Positions 41,543-51,171 are shown, counted from the first letter of the stretch. The stretch: DNA of 64,000 nt from Desulfobacteraceae bacterium (GCA_014237395.1 JABZFP010000029.1:114537-178536); one strand, 5' to 3'. Notes: generated from the letters alone by a model not told the origin. Made by a program: numbers and translations.

Positions 41543-41989
41543 TTAATCCACTTTGATCAACACATGCGTTCCCCGAACACCAATCGTTGCCGCCGGTGTG
41601 ACCAGTTTGACCGATTCGGGAGAAAGTTTGGCAATCTGCCCGGAGAGATAGGAAATGGTTCCCCTGAGAATTTTGGCGATGAAGGACAGTTTGCCTTCGA
41701 CCGGCTCGAACAGGTAGTCCTCAACCGCCAATTCGGTCCGGGGGCCCATTGCGATAACGGTATCGTCGGAAAAAATCAGCCCGACGGCGCCCTCATCCCC
41801 GGTCTTCAAAATATCCCCCATCTTGATCTCCATGCCTGGAACGACCGCTTCCGTTTCCAAACCGCGTAAAAGGGTGGCTTGTCCCTCCACGGATTTGACA
41901 AGCCCGGCTAATTCTTCTGCCGCAGCGTCAATTATAGGGAGGCAAAGAAAAAATGCTGCCGACAGCATCAACCGGAATGCCAATTTCAT
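41543..41989 (-). CDS. FecR-domain periplasmic protein
   Basis: 148-aa exported protein. Signal peptide (KLAFRLMLSAAFFLCLPIIDAAA) is followed by a FecR-type domain: VEGQATLLRG, MEIKMGDILKTGDEGAVGLIFSDDTVIAMGP, and the end TPAATIGVRGTHVLIKV. It is not a sigma regulator here, since it lacks the N-terminal cytoplasmic part. The start at 41989 has GGAGGG 6 bases upstream. First gene of the operon; a promoter is seen at 42111-42139. Confidence 0.88.
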   Translation of the reverse strand: MKLAFRLMLSAAFFLCLPIIDAAAEELAGLVKSVEGQATLLRGLETEAVVPGMEIKMGDILKTGDEGAVGLIFSDDTVIAMGPRTELAVEDYLFEPVEGKLSFIAKILRGTISYLSGQIAKLSPESVKLVTPAATIGVRGTHVLIKVD

Positions 41990-42110
41990 GGAGCCCTCCT
42001 GCGCAGAAGGATTTATCTCTTTTGAGCGGAAAACGCCCGTCTTGAACAACATCAAAAGAGACTTGTCTGGGGTGGCAAAGGGAAAACGATAAAAACTGAA
42101 GGATGGTATG

Positions 42111-42139
42111 GCTATATATTACTATGGCGCACGATGCAA
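42111..42139 (-). promoter_or_regulatory. Sigma-70 type promoter of the fecR operon
   Basis: On the minus strand TTGCAT (42139-42134) and TATAGC (42116-42111) are separated by 17 bases. The predicted start near 42104 gives a leader of about 115 bases before fecR. Confidence 0.4.
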
Positions 42140-42245
42140 CTCATCTGTCCGATATTCAAAACAAATTCCCCACAAAAAGAGTCACCGGCCGCGCAACTGA
42201 AACGTTGGCAACGAGAAGCATATCACGGATAACCCCCTGATCACT

Positions 42246-42533
42246 TTACGATCCGCAGCATTTCTTGTACTTTTTTCCGCTCCCGCAGAGGCAAGGATCG
42301 TTACGGCCCGGTTTCTTTTCGGCGATCATGGTTTCGACCGGGGACAGCAGGGTTTCCAGATCGGCAACATCCTCCGGGGTGTCCGGGTCCAATTTAATCG
42401 TATGGCTCCACCCGTTTTCCTCAAAAAGGGCTGTCACTTCCGCCAGTCTTTCCTGGGTCTGCACCGTGACGGCGGCCGGTCTTTTGGGGGTTCCCAGGCG
42501 GGCCGTTTTTTGGCCGTCAAATTTTTTTATCAT
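42246..42533 (-). CDS. SEC-C motif metal-binding protein
   Basis: 95-aa protein whose C-terminus [19 protein letters not shown] is the SEC-C zinc motif also found at the end of SecA. The N-terminal part contains an [21 protein letters not shown] stretch, and the whole resembles the small SWIM/SEC-C proteins of marine proteobacteria. Likely binds zinc and interacts with another protein. No operon partners. Confidence 0.8.
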   Translation of the reverse strand: MIKKFDGQKTARLGTPKRPAAVTVQTQERLAEVTALFEENGWSHTIKLDPDTPEDVADLETLLSPVETMIAEKKPGRNDPCLCGSGKKYKKCCGS

Positions 42534-42927
42534 GTGTCACTCCTTTATTTATGAACGTCGTGATCGCGGCACGGGGATGCATATGCGATTGATCGGGTTT
42601 CAGCCACATCATTCCAAGGGATATCCGCAATGGCATTTGCCGCCAAGCAGCCTGCTTGGCCCTATGCTATAAACCTTGCCGCATCGAATACCGCCAGGAA
42701 CATTGGCCGCCATTTTGAGACCCATTATAGCGGTAAGGGGGTTTTCGCGCAAACCCTTAAAATACGCTTCGCGCCATCAACCGTTGATCCATCATCCCCT
42801 TCTTCCACCCTTGGCGTCCAGACGCTCCTTTAGGCACGCATAGCGTTTTGGCTTTGACAGGCCTGGCGGGCTTTACTATCCTGTTTTGATCATATGCCAA
42901 TTTACGTTCCCATCATGGGAGGTCCAT
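42534..42927. other. Divergent intergenic region with one small palindrome
   Basis: 394 bp between SEC-C and the secreted protein gene. CCAAGCAG-c-CTGCTTGG (42643-42659 region) is a perfect inverted repeat and could be an operator or hairpin. No gene or RNA was recognised. Confidence 0.45.
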
Positions 42928-43425
42928 ATGCGATCATGCCATCTGTCCAATGCCATCCTCGTCCTGCTCCTCACGCTGTTGGCGGGTCCGTCCGTCAGCC
43001 TGGCTCAGGAAGGCACCATCACCGGTCAGGTCAGTTTGACAAACCAAGAGGGTAAGGTGGTCTATGGGGACTGGGTAAGGGTGTTCCTGACAAGCGAAAC
43101 GATTGATGTTCCTGAAGTGGATCTGGCATCGACGCATGTGCCATGGGAGCGTCAATCCCGGATCAACACCGGCCACATGGATTTTTTTGTTAATTTCAGA
43201 CAGAAGCTGAACGCGCCGGGGTATGCCGTTGAAGACAAGCTGACCCGTCCGGACGGCACCTTCGCCTTCAACCGGATCCCCCCCGGCCGCTACTATATCG
43301 TGATTACGTTTCCAACGATGATTGCCGGTTATAAGTGTGCCTGGCAGACGGCAGTCGATGTGGCCGGAGGGCAAAGCGTATCGGTGGCATTGAACAATGA
43401 CAACCTGGTGATCCCGGCCTATTGA
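42928..43425 (+). CDS. Secreted carboxypeptidase-regulatory-like domain protein
   Basis: 165-aa exported protein. The signal peptide ends near SLAQE. The mature part begins GTITGQVSLTNQEGKVVYGDWVRVFLT and later DGTFAFNRIPPGRYYIVITFP, the beta-sandwich pattern of CarboxypepD_reg-like domains. ATG 42928 has GGGAGG 6 bases upstream. It is flanked by unrelated genes; function unknown. Confidence 0.75.
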   Translation: MRSCHLSNAILVLLLTLLAGPSVSLAQEGTITGQVSLTNQEGKVVYGDWVRVFLTSETIDVPEVDLASTHVPWERQSRINTGHMDFFVNFRQKLNAPGYAVEDKLTRPDGTFAFNRIPPGRYYIVITFPTMIAGYKCAWQTAVDVAGGQSVSVALNNDNLVIPAY

Positions 43426-43664
43426 GATCAGCCAAATCGGAAAATGAACGGCGGGTTGGAATGGGACGCAGGCCGGCAGCCCCGACATGCGGTCCGTCAA
43501 CCACACACCTCTCCGCGTGTCCTTCCCTGATCGTCCCGGCCCGTCGGTTGGGGCCCGAGGTGTCCTCCAATGAACACCGGCCGAAAAAACCAGTTGCCCG
43601 TTGACGGGGCCTATGCTGTCACAAGCGAGGCTGCGAGACGCTGCGTCCCATCAATCACGTCACG

Positions 43665-44144
43665 TCATACACTGCTGGCGAAAGGCCCGTCCAGAGATTT
43701 TTTCTGGGTCTCGTCCATATCGGCTTCCGCTTTCATGGCAACGGCGTCCACCGGGCACTCCAGTGCACAAAATTGACAGGCAATACAGGCCGTGGGATCT
43801 GCCAGGTAGGGATAAGCTTTTCGATCTTGCGTATCCTGGCTATACGTTACCGCCAGACAGTTCGCCGGACAGGCATCGATGCAGGCGGAGCAGGACATGC
43901 AGCGCTCATAGTCAAAGAGGGGTTTTTCCCACTGCAGTGCCCGGCGGCGAATACGCTCACACAGTCGGCCAAGATGGTCCAGAACGGCACCGTGGGGACA
44001 AATGCGGCCGCAGGCCCCACAGTCGATACAACGTTGGCGATCCACCTCGTGCAGTTTGCGGGGGCGACCGGCAATACAGGCCACCGGACAAATCTTGCGG
44101 CACATGCCGCAACCGACACATCTATCGATGATCTTGTAGGCCAT
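43665..44144 (-). CDS. Four-cluster ferredoxin (AOR partner)
   Basis: 159-aa iron-sulfur protein with four CxxCxxCxxxCP-type motifs: CVGCGMCRKICP, CIDCGACGRICP, CMSCSACIDACP and CIACQFCALECP. Each can bind a 4Fe-4S cluster. It starts 8 bases after the AOR gene stop, so it is very likely the electron acceptor subunit for the aldehyde oxidoreductase or passes electrons to a further acceptor. Confidence 0.9.
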   Translation of the reverse strand: MAYKIIDRCVGCGMCRKICPVACIAGRPRKLHEVDRQRCIDCGACGRICPHGAVLDHLGRLCERIRRRALQWEKPLFDYERCMSCSACIDACPANCLAVTYSQDTQDRKAYPYLADPTACIACQFCALECPVDAVAMKAEADMDETQKKSLDGPFASSV

Positions 44145-44151
44145 CCATGCC

Positions 44152-46119
44152 TCAATCGCTCGGTTTGGTTTTGATGCCCCAGCGTTTCAGGACCGCCTCA
44201 CCGGGTTTGCCCGTCGCCGGGTCCCATCCGAAACGTTGCCAGTAGGCACGCATCATGGCATCCACCGCCACACTGCGTCCCGCATTGGCACCCGCGGTTT
44301 GGGGCGGTATGCCCAGCGTGCGGGGGTTCGCCTTAAAAGATTTCGGGTCTACGCCGTGTTTGACATTGAACGCCTGTTTGAGGGTTTGGATACGCTCGCC
44401 AATCGCCATGTAGTCGGCCGGAGACCGATCCCAGCCGGTTGCCGCGTTGAGCCACTCGAACAACGGCAAACGCTCCACGCCTAAAAAAGCCCCGAACAGA
44501 CAGGTGCCGGTCCCGTTAAGAACATTCATAAAACGGCTGCACGCAGCGGCCGCCGAAATTTTGTCGTCTTCCGATTCATATTTGCTGCCCTTGGTGTAAA
44601 CCAGGCTCACGTCCGGCAATTCCGGGACTCTCTCCCACAGACGAAACATCTCATAGTACATCTGGGAGCCGATCGTATGCCGCCCCGGGGTCGGTTCGAC
44701 ACAGTAATGCAACGCAAATCCGGGATCGTACCGCCCATCGTGCATGCCCAGTTCCTGACCACCGGCATGCATGGCCAGACGATCGGCCTGCCGCCCAATT
44801 CGTCCTGCCGCCGCCCGGGAGCCGTCGGCCAGCAAGTCGCCGATGCCCTCGCGCCGGATCATTTTTTCGACCAGTTGGACGATGGCCGCACTGTTGCCCC
44901 AGGTCAGCTCCAAGCCACCGGTATCGTCCCGGGTCAGAAGCCCCTTCTCGTAACATTCCATGGCAAACGCGACCGTACCACCGGCCGAAATCGTATCCAT
45001 GCCGGCCCGGTTCAACATGTCATTGAGCGTGTAGATACTCTCAGCATCGTCGTTCAGCAGCAGCCCCCCCAGCGCCATGACCGACTCGTACTCCGGTTTG
45101 TGACCGCCGGACCAGGCACTGTTTTTGGCCATCAACCCGCCACATCCCAGCGGACAACTGTAACAATGGTATTTGACCACCATCGTGTCGGTGAATATTT
45201 CCGGGCTTAGATTCACCGAACGATCCCGGTCAAAATCCTCGTTGCTGCCTTTCCAGTTTTTAATGGGGGTGTCGCCGACCTCCACCATGATCTGGTTGAG
45301 GCTGGCGGTACCGTATTTATCCAGCATGAGCTTGTAAAGCATGCCGTCAAAGGCCATCTGCATGGGCAGCAGACGCATGAGGGTGCCGGTGTACGCCATC
45401 ATAATGCCGTTTAAAAAGGGCGGATGGAACTGCACGGCTTCGTTGCACTGCTGGCTGAGGGTTTTGATCGTTTCCCGATCATGGACCGGAATGCGCTGCC
45501 CCCCGCTTAGCGCAACGGCCTTCAGGCGTTTGGACCCCATCACCGCACCCAGACCGGACCGAGCCGCCATGCGTCCGCCGTCGTTGGCAACGCCGGCAAT
45601 CAGGGATTGCTTTTCACCGGCCGGACCAATGCAGGCCACGCGCAAACCGCGGCCGTCCGCTTGTTGTTTGAGGATTTCTTCGGTTTCAACGGTATCGCGG
45701 CCCCAGAGCTCCGTGGCATCCCGCAGTTCGGCCCGGCCCTTGTCGGCCCAGAGATACACCGGGCGCGGGCTGATGCCGGTAAAAAAAATGCCATCGACGC
45801 CACAACGCTTGATGGCGGGAGAAAAATTGCCGCCGCAGTTGGCATCCCCCCACCCGCCCGTCAGCGGGGATTTTCCGGTAACCATCCAGCGCCCGGTGAA
45901 CAGACTACCGGTGCCGGTCAACAAGCCGGAAACAAAGCCGAGAATGTTATCGGGACCAAGGGGATCGGCACCGGAGGGAATCCGCTCATAAAGCAAGTGG
46001 GCCGCCAATCCGACGCCGGACAGAACCTTTTGATAGAGGGTATCGGGAATCGATTCGATCTTGATCGTTCCCCGGCCAAGATCGACCCACATGATTTTGC
46101 CCATGCTGGCGTGACCCAT
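44152..46119 (-). CDS. Tungsten-type aldehyde ferredoxin oxidoreductase
   Basis: 655-aa enzyme of the AOR family (bis-pterin tungsten or molybdenum cofactor). GKIMWVDLGRGTIKIE opens the N-terminal domain; TGRWMVTGKSPLTGGWGDANCGGNFSP binds the pterin; CYSCPLGCGG and GTCLFG supply the 4Fe-4S ligands. Oxidises aldehydes to acids, or reduces acids, using ferredoxin. The adjacent four-cluster ferredoxin fits. GGGAGGCGAC is 6 bases before the ATG. Confidence 0.9.
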   Translation of the reverse strand: MGHASMGKIMWVDLGRGTIKIESIPDTLYQKVLSGVGLAAHLLYERIPSGADPLGPDNILGFVSGLLTGTGSLFTGRWMVTGKSPLTGGWGDANCGGNFSPAIKRCGVDGIFFTGISPRPVYLWADKGRAELRDATELWGRDTVETEEILKQQADGRGLRVACIGPAGEKQSLIAGVANDGGRMAARSGLGAVMGSKRLKAVALSGGQRIPVHDRETIKTLSQQCNEAVQFHPPFLNGIMMAYTGTLMRLLPMQMAFDGMLYKLMLDKYGTASLNQIMVEVGDTPIKNWKGSNEDFDRDRSVNLSPEIFTDTMVVKYHCYSCPLGCGGLMAKNSAWSGGHKPEYESVMALGGLLLNDDAESIYTLNDMLNRAGMDTISAGGTVAFAMECYEKGLLTRDDTGGLELTWGNSAAIVQLVEKMIRREGIGDLLADGSRAAAGRIGRQADRLAMHAGGQELGMHDGRYDPGFALHYCVEPTPGRHTIGSQMYYEMFRLWERVPELPDVSLVYTKGSKYESEDDKISAAAACSRFMNVLNGTGTCLFGAFLGVERLPLFEWLNAATGWDRSPADYMAIGERIQTLKQAFNVKHGVDPKSFKANPRTLGIPPQTAGANAGRSVAVDAMMRAYWQRFGWDPATGKPGEAVLKRWGIKTKPSD

Positions 46120-46436
46120 GTCGCCTCCCTTGAAAGGCCCTGGGGTAGAGGACTGGTCATGGTGTAAGCGATAGCCGGTCAGGACGACTTCGACAGGATG
46201 TCAGCGGAACAACCCGATTGATGAAATACGAACAAATGTCATATCGACCAATCGCCTGACCGGCAACTAAAAATAATGAGATTTAGCCCATAAATAAATA
46301 GCGAGTTGCCGGCGCTTTGTCAAATCAAATGCACCCCGCCTTATTACGGCCAAAGGAGGCGGTGGGAACAAAAAAAACCCGGCGGTTCAACCACCGGGTC
46401 CAATCGGATAACACTATTAAGGCGAACCCGTTTGAA
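46120..46436. other. Intergenic region upstream of AOR
   Basis: 317 bp holding the AOR promoter region (AT-rich about 46240-46320) and the terminator of the small gene upstream (46369-46399). No other signal was recognised. Confidence 0.45.
46369..46399 (-). terminator. Terminator of the 65-aa duplicated-motif gene
   Basis: Minus-strand ACCCGG-tggttgaacc-GCCGGGT hairpin followed by TTTTTTTT, about 40 bases past the stop of the small gene. Confidence 0.8.
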
Positions 46437-46634
46437 TTAAACGACGCTGGTCGGTGCCTCCGCCGCACAACGGTCTTCCGGGCAGAAAACCTCAAGCCAG
46501 GCGTCGTCGCGTTTGGCATCGGCCGCCTCAAGGGATGCGACCTCAAGGTGCTCCTCTTCCGCCAAACAGGCGTCGTCGGGACAAAAGGTATCCAGCCATA
46601 GATCACGCGGGTGATCCTTTTTATTGATCGTCAT
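46437..46634 (-). CDS. Small acidic protein with a duplicated FCPxDxC motif
   Basis: 65-aa protein, about a quarter acidic, made of two similar halves: DLWLDTFCPDDACLAEEE and DAWLEVFCPEDRCAAEAP. Each has Trp-Leu, Phe-Cys-Pro, a second Cys four residues on, and acidic ends, suggesting a metal site or a small scaffold formed from a duplication. AGGGGAGG is 7 bases before the ATG and its own terminator follows. I do not recognise the family. Confidence 0.65.
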   Translation of the reverse strand: MTINKKDHPRDLWLDTFCPDDACLAEEEHLEVASLEAADAKRDDAWLEVFCPEDRCAAEAPTSVV

Positions 46635-46744
46635 GATACACCTCCCCTTGGCACGCTGAACCCGGCTCGTGCCGGGAATAGCAGAGGATAGGCATCATTT
46701 TAAAGATCGCAAACGCGACCCAACCCGACGCGTCATACCGACTA

Positions 46745-47311
46745 TTAGAATGTCAGCAGCGGCATGACGTCGGGCTTTTTGTCCCGCTCGATGGGCAAAA
46801 ACTGAATGGATTCCTGGTGGTTGGCTTCCGCTTCCTGCTCGTTCACCTGGTTGGCGATGGGGGTGTAGTAAAAGGCCAGTTTCATGCGACGATCCTGCTG
46901 GTTGAATTTCAGTTTCATGCGAATCGTCTTATATGTCCACTTGTAGGTGGTCTGGTCCCCGGCCACCGACCAGGATATCTTGGGAAAGCCGTAGCGCTTC
47001 TCCATGTAGGCTTTGATATCGTCGAAGGTTTCCATGGAATCGATCAAAAGAAACGCCGCGAAAAACCGGTGGTTCTGGGTGCCGTAGACAACCCGGGAAA
47101 TTTTGAAACCTTTGACCTCCCTGACGGTATCCGGCTGAATGTAATAGCGCAGATCCCCTTTCTCATAAAGCAATTCATACCCTTTCTGTTCGCGAATGTC
47201 CGCCTCCCAGGGCAATCCCAAAAATTCGCGATCCAGCGCCTGCCCATGGGCGGGAACCGTCAGCAGCATTGCGCATAGAAAAACCAACACCAAGCCATTC
47301 GCGGTGCGCAT
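46745..47311 (-). CDS. Secreted protein of unknown function
   Basis: 188-aa exported protein with a signal peptide ending near AHGQA. The mature part has FLGLPWEADIREQKGYELL, then KISRVVYGTQNHRFFAAFLL and an amphipathic helix DIKAYMEKRYG, then an alternating beta pattern. Such single-domain secreted proteins occur widely in Desulfobacterota with no function assigned. CAGGAG precedes the ATG. It may be downstream of the REC-DUF4388 gene on the same strand (72 bp gap... the latter lies at 47384-48511). Confidence 0.65.
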   Translation of the reverse strand: MRTANGLVLVFLCAMLLTVPAHGQALDREFLGLPWEADIREQKGYELLYEKGDLRYYIQPDTVREVKGFKISRVVYGTQNHRFFAAFLLIDSMETFDDIKAYMEKRYGFPKISWSVAGDQTTYKWTYKTIRMKLKFNQQDRRMKLAFYYTPIANQVNEQEAEANHQESIQFLPIERDKKPDVMPLLTF

Positions 47312-47383
47312 CGCATCGTCTCCTGTGTCACACGGTTGATGATTCGTGGAAAATACTTCGGGCGATCCCCATCGAACGGGGCG

Positions 47384-48511
47384 TCAGGCCAAGCCTGAAA
47401 CGATTTTAGGAAATAAATTTTCCAGCTGAACTTTCATGTAGAACCAATTGCCGTCGAGCGTGGTAACGCCCATCAGCCGGAGACCGGCGGCCGCTTCGAG
47501 TTCCGACGTCACCAGAAGAACAATGCCGCTGCGCGTGTGCAGGGTAAGGGCTTGGCTGCGATCGAAGCCAATCTGGGCGGCGGTTTCCTCGCTCACGGAG
47601 AAGATGCTGCTAATGCCGATGGCGAGCCGCTCCAAGTCGATGTGTTCATCCAGAATGTCCGCGGCCAGAATATCCCCGTCAGCGTCCAAGATGGCCACGG
47701 CCTGGTAGCCCTTGATGGATTTGAAATCATCAATGGAGTGCAACAGAATACTACGGCTGGTTTCCTCGTCCAGGAGAGTTTGACTGGTCGATGTTTCCAG
47801 GACCACGCCCGCTCCGGTGGACTCTTCTTCCGATATCGCTTCTGTTTCTTCCCGCATCCAGGTGGCACCGGCCATGTCCATCAGGTGCGTTTTGACACGT
47901 GTTCGCGTGCGGCGGCGGGGGAGTTCCGAAAACTTGATCGCAATGCGGTCCCACTCGGATATCGCCAGCGCCGCCTTTTCACCGGTCCGCCCCTTCAGGT
48001 GGGCGTCGATCAGAACCCCCTCGTCGAAATAGAGGTAGCCTTTGCCCTTGCCAGCGGATTTGACTTCCATCCGACAGGTTTTCTGCTCGATTTCAATCAG
48101 CGGCAGGATACTGGCCATGGTCATGCCCTTGTAGTTCATGCCCTCATCCCGCAGATTGAGCCCCACAAAAATAGCCGAGGCCAGCGCTCCGATCTCAAAT
48201 GGTTTTTCCAAATGGTAGAGGACTTCCTGCTGGTCCATCCGCTTGCGGAACCAGGGTTTGCCGTAGTCCGTCATGACAATGCAGGGGGTATTGGGGTGCT
48301 CCTGGGTCATGAAGGCCAGAAGCTCCAGGCCGTCGAAGGTGGGCGTATTGATGTCCGTAACGAAAACCGCCACTTTTTCGTTGGAGAGAAGCCGGACGGC
48401 CTCTTCACCGTCGCTGGCCACCAGCACTTCGAATTGATGCATCTTGTCGAGGCCGTCCTTGAGCGACTTGAGAAAATCGGCATTGCTATCGACAATCAAA
48501 ACCTTATCCAT
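47384..48511 (-). CDS. Response regulator with DUF4388 and roadblock/LC7-like domains
   Basis: 375-aa protein. The receiver (1-120) has VLIVDSNADFLKSLK, phospho-Asp in VFVTDINTPTFDG and Lys in LEKPFEIG. A DUF4388-type domain (about 128-200) has IEIEQKTCRMEV and GYLYFDEGVLIDAHLKGRTGEKA. A C-terminal roadblock/LC7-like domain (about 255-370) has YQAVAILDADGDIL. This layout is typical of delta-class proteobacteria, where such proteins may link phospho-signals to small GTPases. No GTPase gene is adjacent. Confidence 0.8.
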   Translation of the reverse strand: MDKVLIVDSNADFLKSLKDGLDKMHQFEVLVASDGEEAVRLLSNEKVAVFVTDINTPTFDGLELLAFMTQEHPNTPCIVMTDYGKPWFRKRMDQQEVLYHLEKPFEIGALASAIFVGLNLRDEGMNYKGMTMASILPLIEIEQKTCRMEVKSAGKGKGYLYFDEGVLIDAHLKGRTGEKAALAISEWDRIAIKFSELPRRRTRTRVKTHLMDMAGATWMREETEAISEEESTGAGVVLETSTSQTLLDEETSRSILLHSIDDFKSIKGYQAVAILDADGDILAADILDEHIDLERLAIGISSIFSVSEETAAQIGFDRSQALTLHTRSGIVLLVTSELEAAAGLRLMGVTTLDGNWFYMKVQLENLFPKIVSGLA

Positions 48512-48992
48512 AGACCCCTTCCCCTAAAAATGCATATTCCATCGTCGATCCAAAGCGCGGTGATCCGGCCCCACAAACAACGGTATCGGCGCAATTGGCC
48601 CTGAGGTTTAGTCGCCCAGCCATCAACAGCGCCCGAGCAGAATCGTTATACAATCGTAATCTACTGAAACTATATGACATAATTTAATCACAGGGTCAAT
48701 AGACGTCGCTGCCGCATCCCGCTAAAAGATGGGCGCTACCGGGTGGGACCATCCGATGACCGCCAAAGGTAAAAACCTCGACCCGGCGATGCTCCTGCGC
48801 AGGGAAACAATGCGTTGAACAAGGTTTATCATCGATCAAAGCAAAAAAACTAAAGTGCAGCTAAAGATGTTCCGATACACCATCTAACGCCACATGCTGT
48901 TATCCTGAAAGCCGGCCGCTGTTCAGGACGGTATGGCCGGCATTATGCGCGATTCCATAAGCGTACAGACCATTATTATGGGGAGGCCTAAA
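48512..48992. other. Divergent intergenic region
   Basis: 480 bp between divergent genes. It contains a sigma-28-like promoter (48851-48878) for the chemoreceptor. The rest, AT-rich near 48640-48690, shows no gene or repeat. Confidence 0.4.
48851..48878 (+). promoter_or_regulatory. Sigma-28 (FliA)-like promoter of the chemoreceptor gene
   Basis: TAAAGTGC and TCCGATAC match the FliA consensus (TAAAGTTT-N11-GCCGATAA) with a spacer one base longer. It lies 115 bases upstream of the chemoreceptor ATG, consistent with motility-linked expression. Confidence 0.5.
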
Positions 48993-50579
48993 ATGCTTAA
49001 CAAATTTAAATTGTCCACCAGAATTCTCATGCTCGGCGTAATCATCGTGATCGCGTTCAGCGCGGTTTTCGGCTGGTTGTACCCGAAAATCAAAGGCAAC
49101 ATGTATGATGCCAAGTACCTCAAAACCCGACATTTAGTCGAAGCCGCCTACAGTGTCGCAGCCCACTACGCCAACCAGGCGGAAAACGGCACGATGACAC
49201 AGGAGGCGGCCCAACTTCAGGCCCGGGAAACCCTCCAGGCCATGCGCTATGAAAGCGATGACTATTTCTGGATCAACGACATGACCCCGCGCATGATCAT
49301 GCATCCCATGAAACCCGAGCTGAACGGTAAAGATGTTTCGGGGGCCAAAGACCCGAACGACAAACACCTGTTTGTCGAAATGGTTAAGGTTTGCAAAAGA
49401 GACGGTGCCGGTTTTGTAGACTACATGTGGCCCAAGCCGGGCGTCGACGAACCGCAGCCGAAGATTTCCTACGTCAAGCTTTTTCCCCAATGGAATTGGG
49501 TGATCGGCTCGGGAATCTATATCGATGACGTGCAGAAAGAAATCGCCAGCCTGTTCACCGTCATCTTTGCCGTGCTGGCGGTTATCACTGCTGCCGCTCT
49601 CGCCGTTTCCTGGCTGATGGCCCGCTCCATCGCCAAACCCATCGACAACATCATAAAATCGCTCAACACCGGCTCGGATGAGATCGCCTCGGCCTCGAGC
49701 CAGGTGTCTTCCGCCAGCCAGTCCCTGGCCGAAGGCGCGTCCGAACAGGCAGCCGCCATCGAAGAGACCTCCGCGTCCCTGGAAGAAATGGCTTCCATGA
49801 CGCAGCAAAATGCAGACAATGCCGCCCAGGCCAATCACCTGATGAAAGACGCCAACCAGGTGGTCAAACGGGCCACCAGTGAAATGACGGATTTAACGGC
49901 GTCCATGGGCCAGATCACCAAGGCCAGCGAAGAAACCCAGAAAATCGTCAAGACCATCGACGAAATCGCGTTTCAGACCAATCTCCTGGCGTTAAACGCC
50001 GCAGTGGAAGCCGCGCGGGCCGGCGAAGCCGGGGCCGGGTTTGCCGTGGTGGCGGACGAGGTGCGCAACCTGGCGATCCGCGCTGCCGAGGCGGCCAAAA
50101 ACACCTCAGCGCTGATCGAAGACACCGCCAAACGCGTGCAGGACGGTTCCGAACTGGTGGCCAAGGCCAACGGGGCCTTTTCGGAAGTTGCGGGATCCGC
50201 GTCCAAGGTGGGTGACATTGTGGGTGAAATCGCGGCCGCCTCCACCGAGCAGGCCCAGGGGGTCGAGCAGATCAACAATGCCGTGACCGAGATGGACAAG
50301 GTCGTGCAGCAGAACGCCGCAACGGCCGAAGAATCCGCCTCGGCTTCGGAGGAAATGAATGCCCAGGCCGAACAGATGAAACACATGGTGCAGGGGCTGG
50401 TAACCCTCGTCGAGGGCCAGCACGGCAAAACAGCGGTGCCCTCCGTGAAGAGGAAACCGGCGACGGCTAAACGCCGCGTTCATAAGGCGGCCGCCCCCGC
50501 CGCCAGCAGTAAAAGCGTGGCACCGGAGAAACTCATTCCGTTTGGCGACAATGACGGCGACGCCTTTCAGGATTTTTAA
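48993..50579 (+). CDS. Methyl-accepting chemotaxis protein with sCache-type sensor
   Basis: 528-aa chemoreceptor. First membrane span (about 9-30), a periplasmic single-Cache domain (about 35-185; [31 protein letters not shown]), second span (about 190-212), short linker and the cytoplasmic signalling domain with [21 protein letters not shown] and [13 protein letters not shown]. The C-terminus (FQDF) lacks a NWETF tether. GGGAGG precedes ATG 48993, and a cheW gene follows, so the pair probably feeds a remote CheA. Confidence 0.92.
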   Translation: MLNKFKLSTRILMLGVIIVIAFSAVFGWLYPKIKGNMYDAKYLKTRHLVEAAYSVAAHYANQAENGTMTQEAAQLQARETLQAMRYESDDYFWINDMTPRMIMHPMKPELNGKDVSGAKDPNDKHLFVEMVKVCKRDGAGFVDYMWPKPGVDEPQPKISYVKLFPQWNWVIGSGIYIDDVQKEIASLFTVIFAVLAVITAAALAVSWLMARSIAKPIDNIIKSLNTGSDEIASASSQVSSASQSLAEGASEQAAAIEETSASLEEMASMTQQNADNAAQANHLMKDANQVVKRATSEMTDLTASMGQITKASEETQKIVKTIDEIAFQTNLLALNAAVEAARAGEAGAGFAVVADEVRNLAIRAAEAAKNTSALIEDTAKRVQDGSELVAKANGAFSEVAGSASKVGDIVGEIAAASTEQAQGVEQINNAVTEMDKVVQQNAATAEESASASEEMNAQAEQMKHMVQGLVTLVEGQHGKTAVPSVKRKPATAKRRVHKAAAPAASSKSVAPEKLIPFGDNDGDAFQDF

Positions 50580-50665
50580 CATCCGATGCGCTGATCAACG
50601 AACAACGGCAGGCGGTTTGTCATGCCGCCGCCTGCCACACCATCCATCGATGGGAGGAAAATACA

Positions 50666-51139
50666 ATGAGCGATTCATTGGCAGGCAAATACCTGACCTT
50701 TATCCTGGATAACGAAGAATACGGCATCGCCTTATTAAAGGTGAAGGAGATCATCGGTATGATGCCCATCACCACGGTGCCCCAGACCCCGGAATACGTC
50801 AAGGGCGTCATCAACCTGCGCGGCAAGGTGATCCCGGTTTCCGACCTGCGGCTGCGGTTCGGAATGTCGGCCGCCTCCTATACCGATCGCACTTGCATCA
50901 TCGTGGTCGAAATACAAGGCGAAGCGGCCACGATCCAGATCGGCATCGTCGTGGACGCGGTTTCCGAGGTCATGAACATCAAAGCCGAAGAGGTGGAAGA
51001 GGCCCCCTCCTTCGGAACAAAGGTGGAAACCGATTACATCCTCGGCATGGCCAATATGGACGGCCAGGTTAAAATCTTACTGGACATCGACCGTGTATTG
51101 ACGGATGACGCCATGGCGAAAGTACCGCAGGCGGCCTGA
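50666..51139 (+). CDS. cheW: CheW coupling protein
   Basis: 157-aa adaptor. YLTFILDNEEYGIALLKVKEIIGM, GVINLRGKVIPVSDLRLRFG and ILDIDRVL are canonical CheW blocks. It links the chemoreceptor encoded upstream to CheA. GGGAGG is 8 bases before the ATG. A hairpin terminator follows. Confidence 0.92.
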   Translation: MSDSLAGKYLTFILDNEEYGIALLKVKEIIGMMPITTVPQTPEYVKGVINLRGKVIPVSDLRLRFGMSAASYTDRTCIIVVEIQGEAATIQIGIVVDAVSEVMNIKAEEVEEAPSFGTKVETDYILGMANMDGQVKILLDIDRVLTDDAMAKVPQAA

Positions 51140-51171
51140 TTCTGAAAAATTGCCACGTTTTTTCACACCGG

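Noticed and set aside
41543..41989. FecR as regulator of an ECF sigma factor
   Set aside because: The protein is exported and lacks the cytoplasmic anti-sigma part; no sigma gene adjoins it.
47537..48604. 355-codon plus-strand frame opposite the REC-DUF4388 gene
   Set aside because: Antisense to a protein with readable domains; composition not protein-like.
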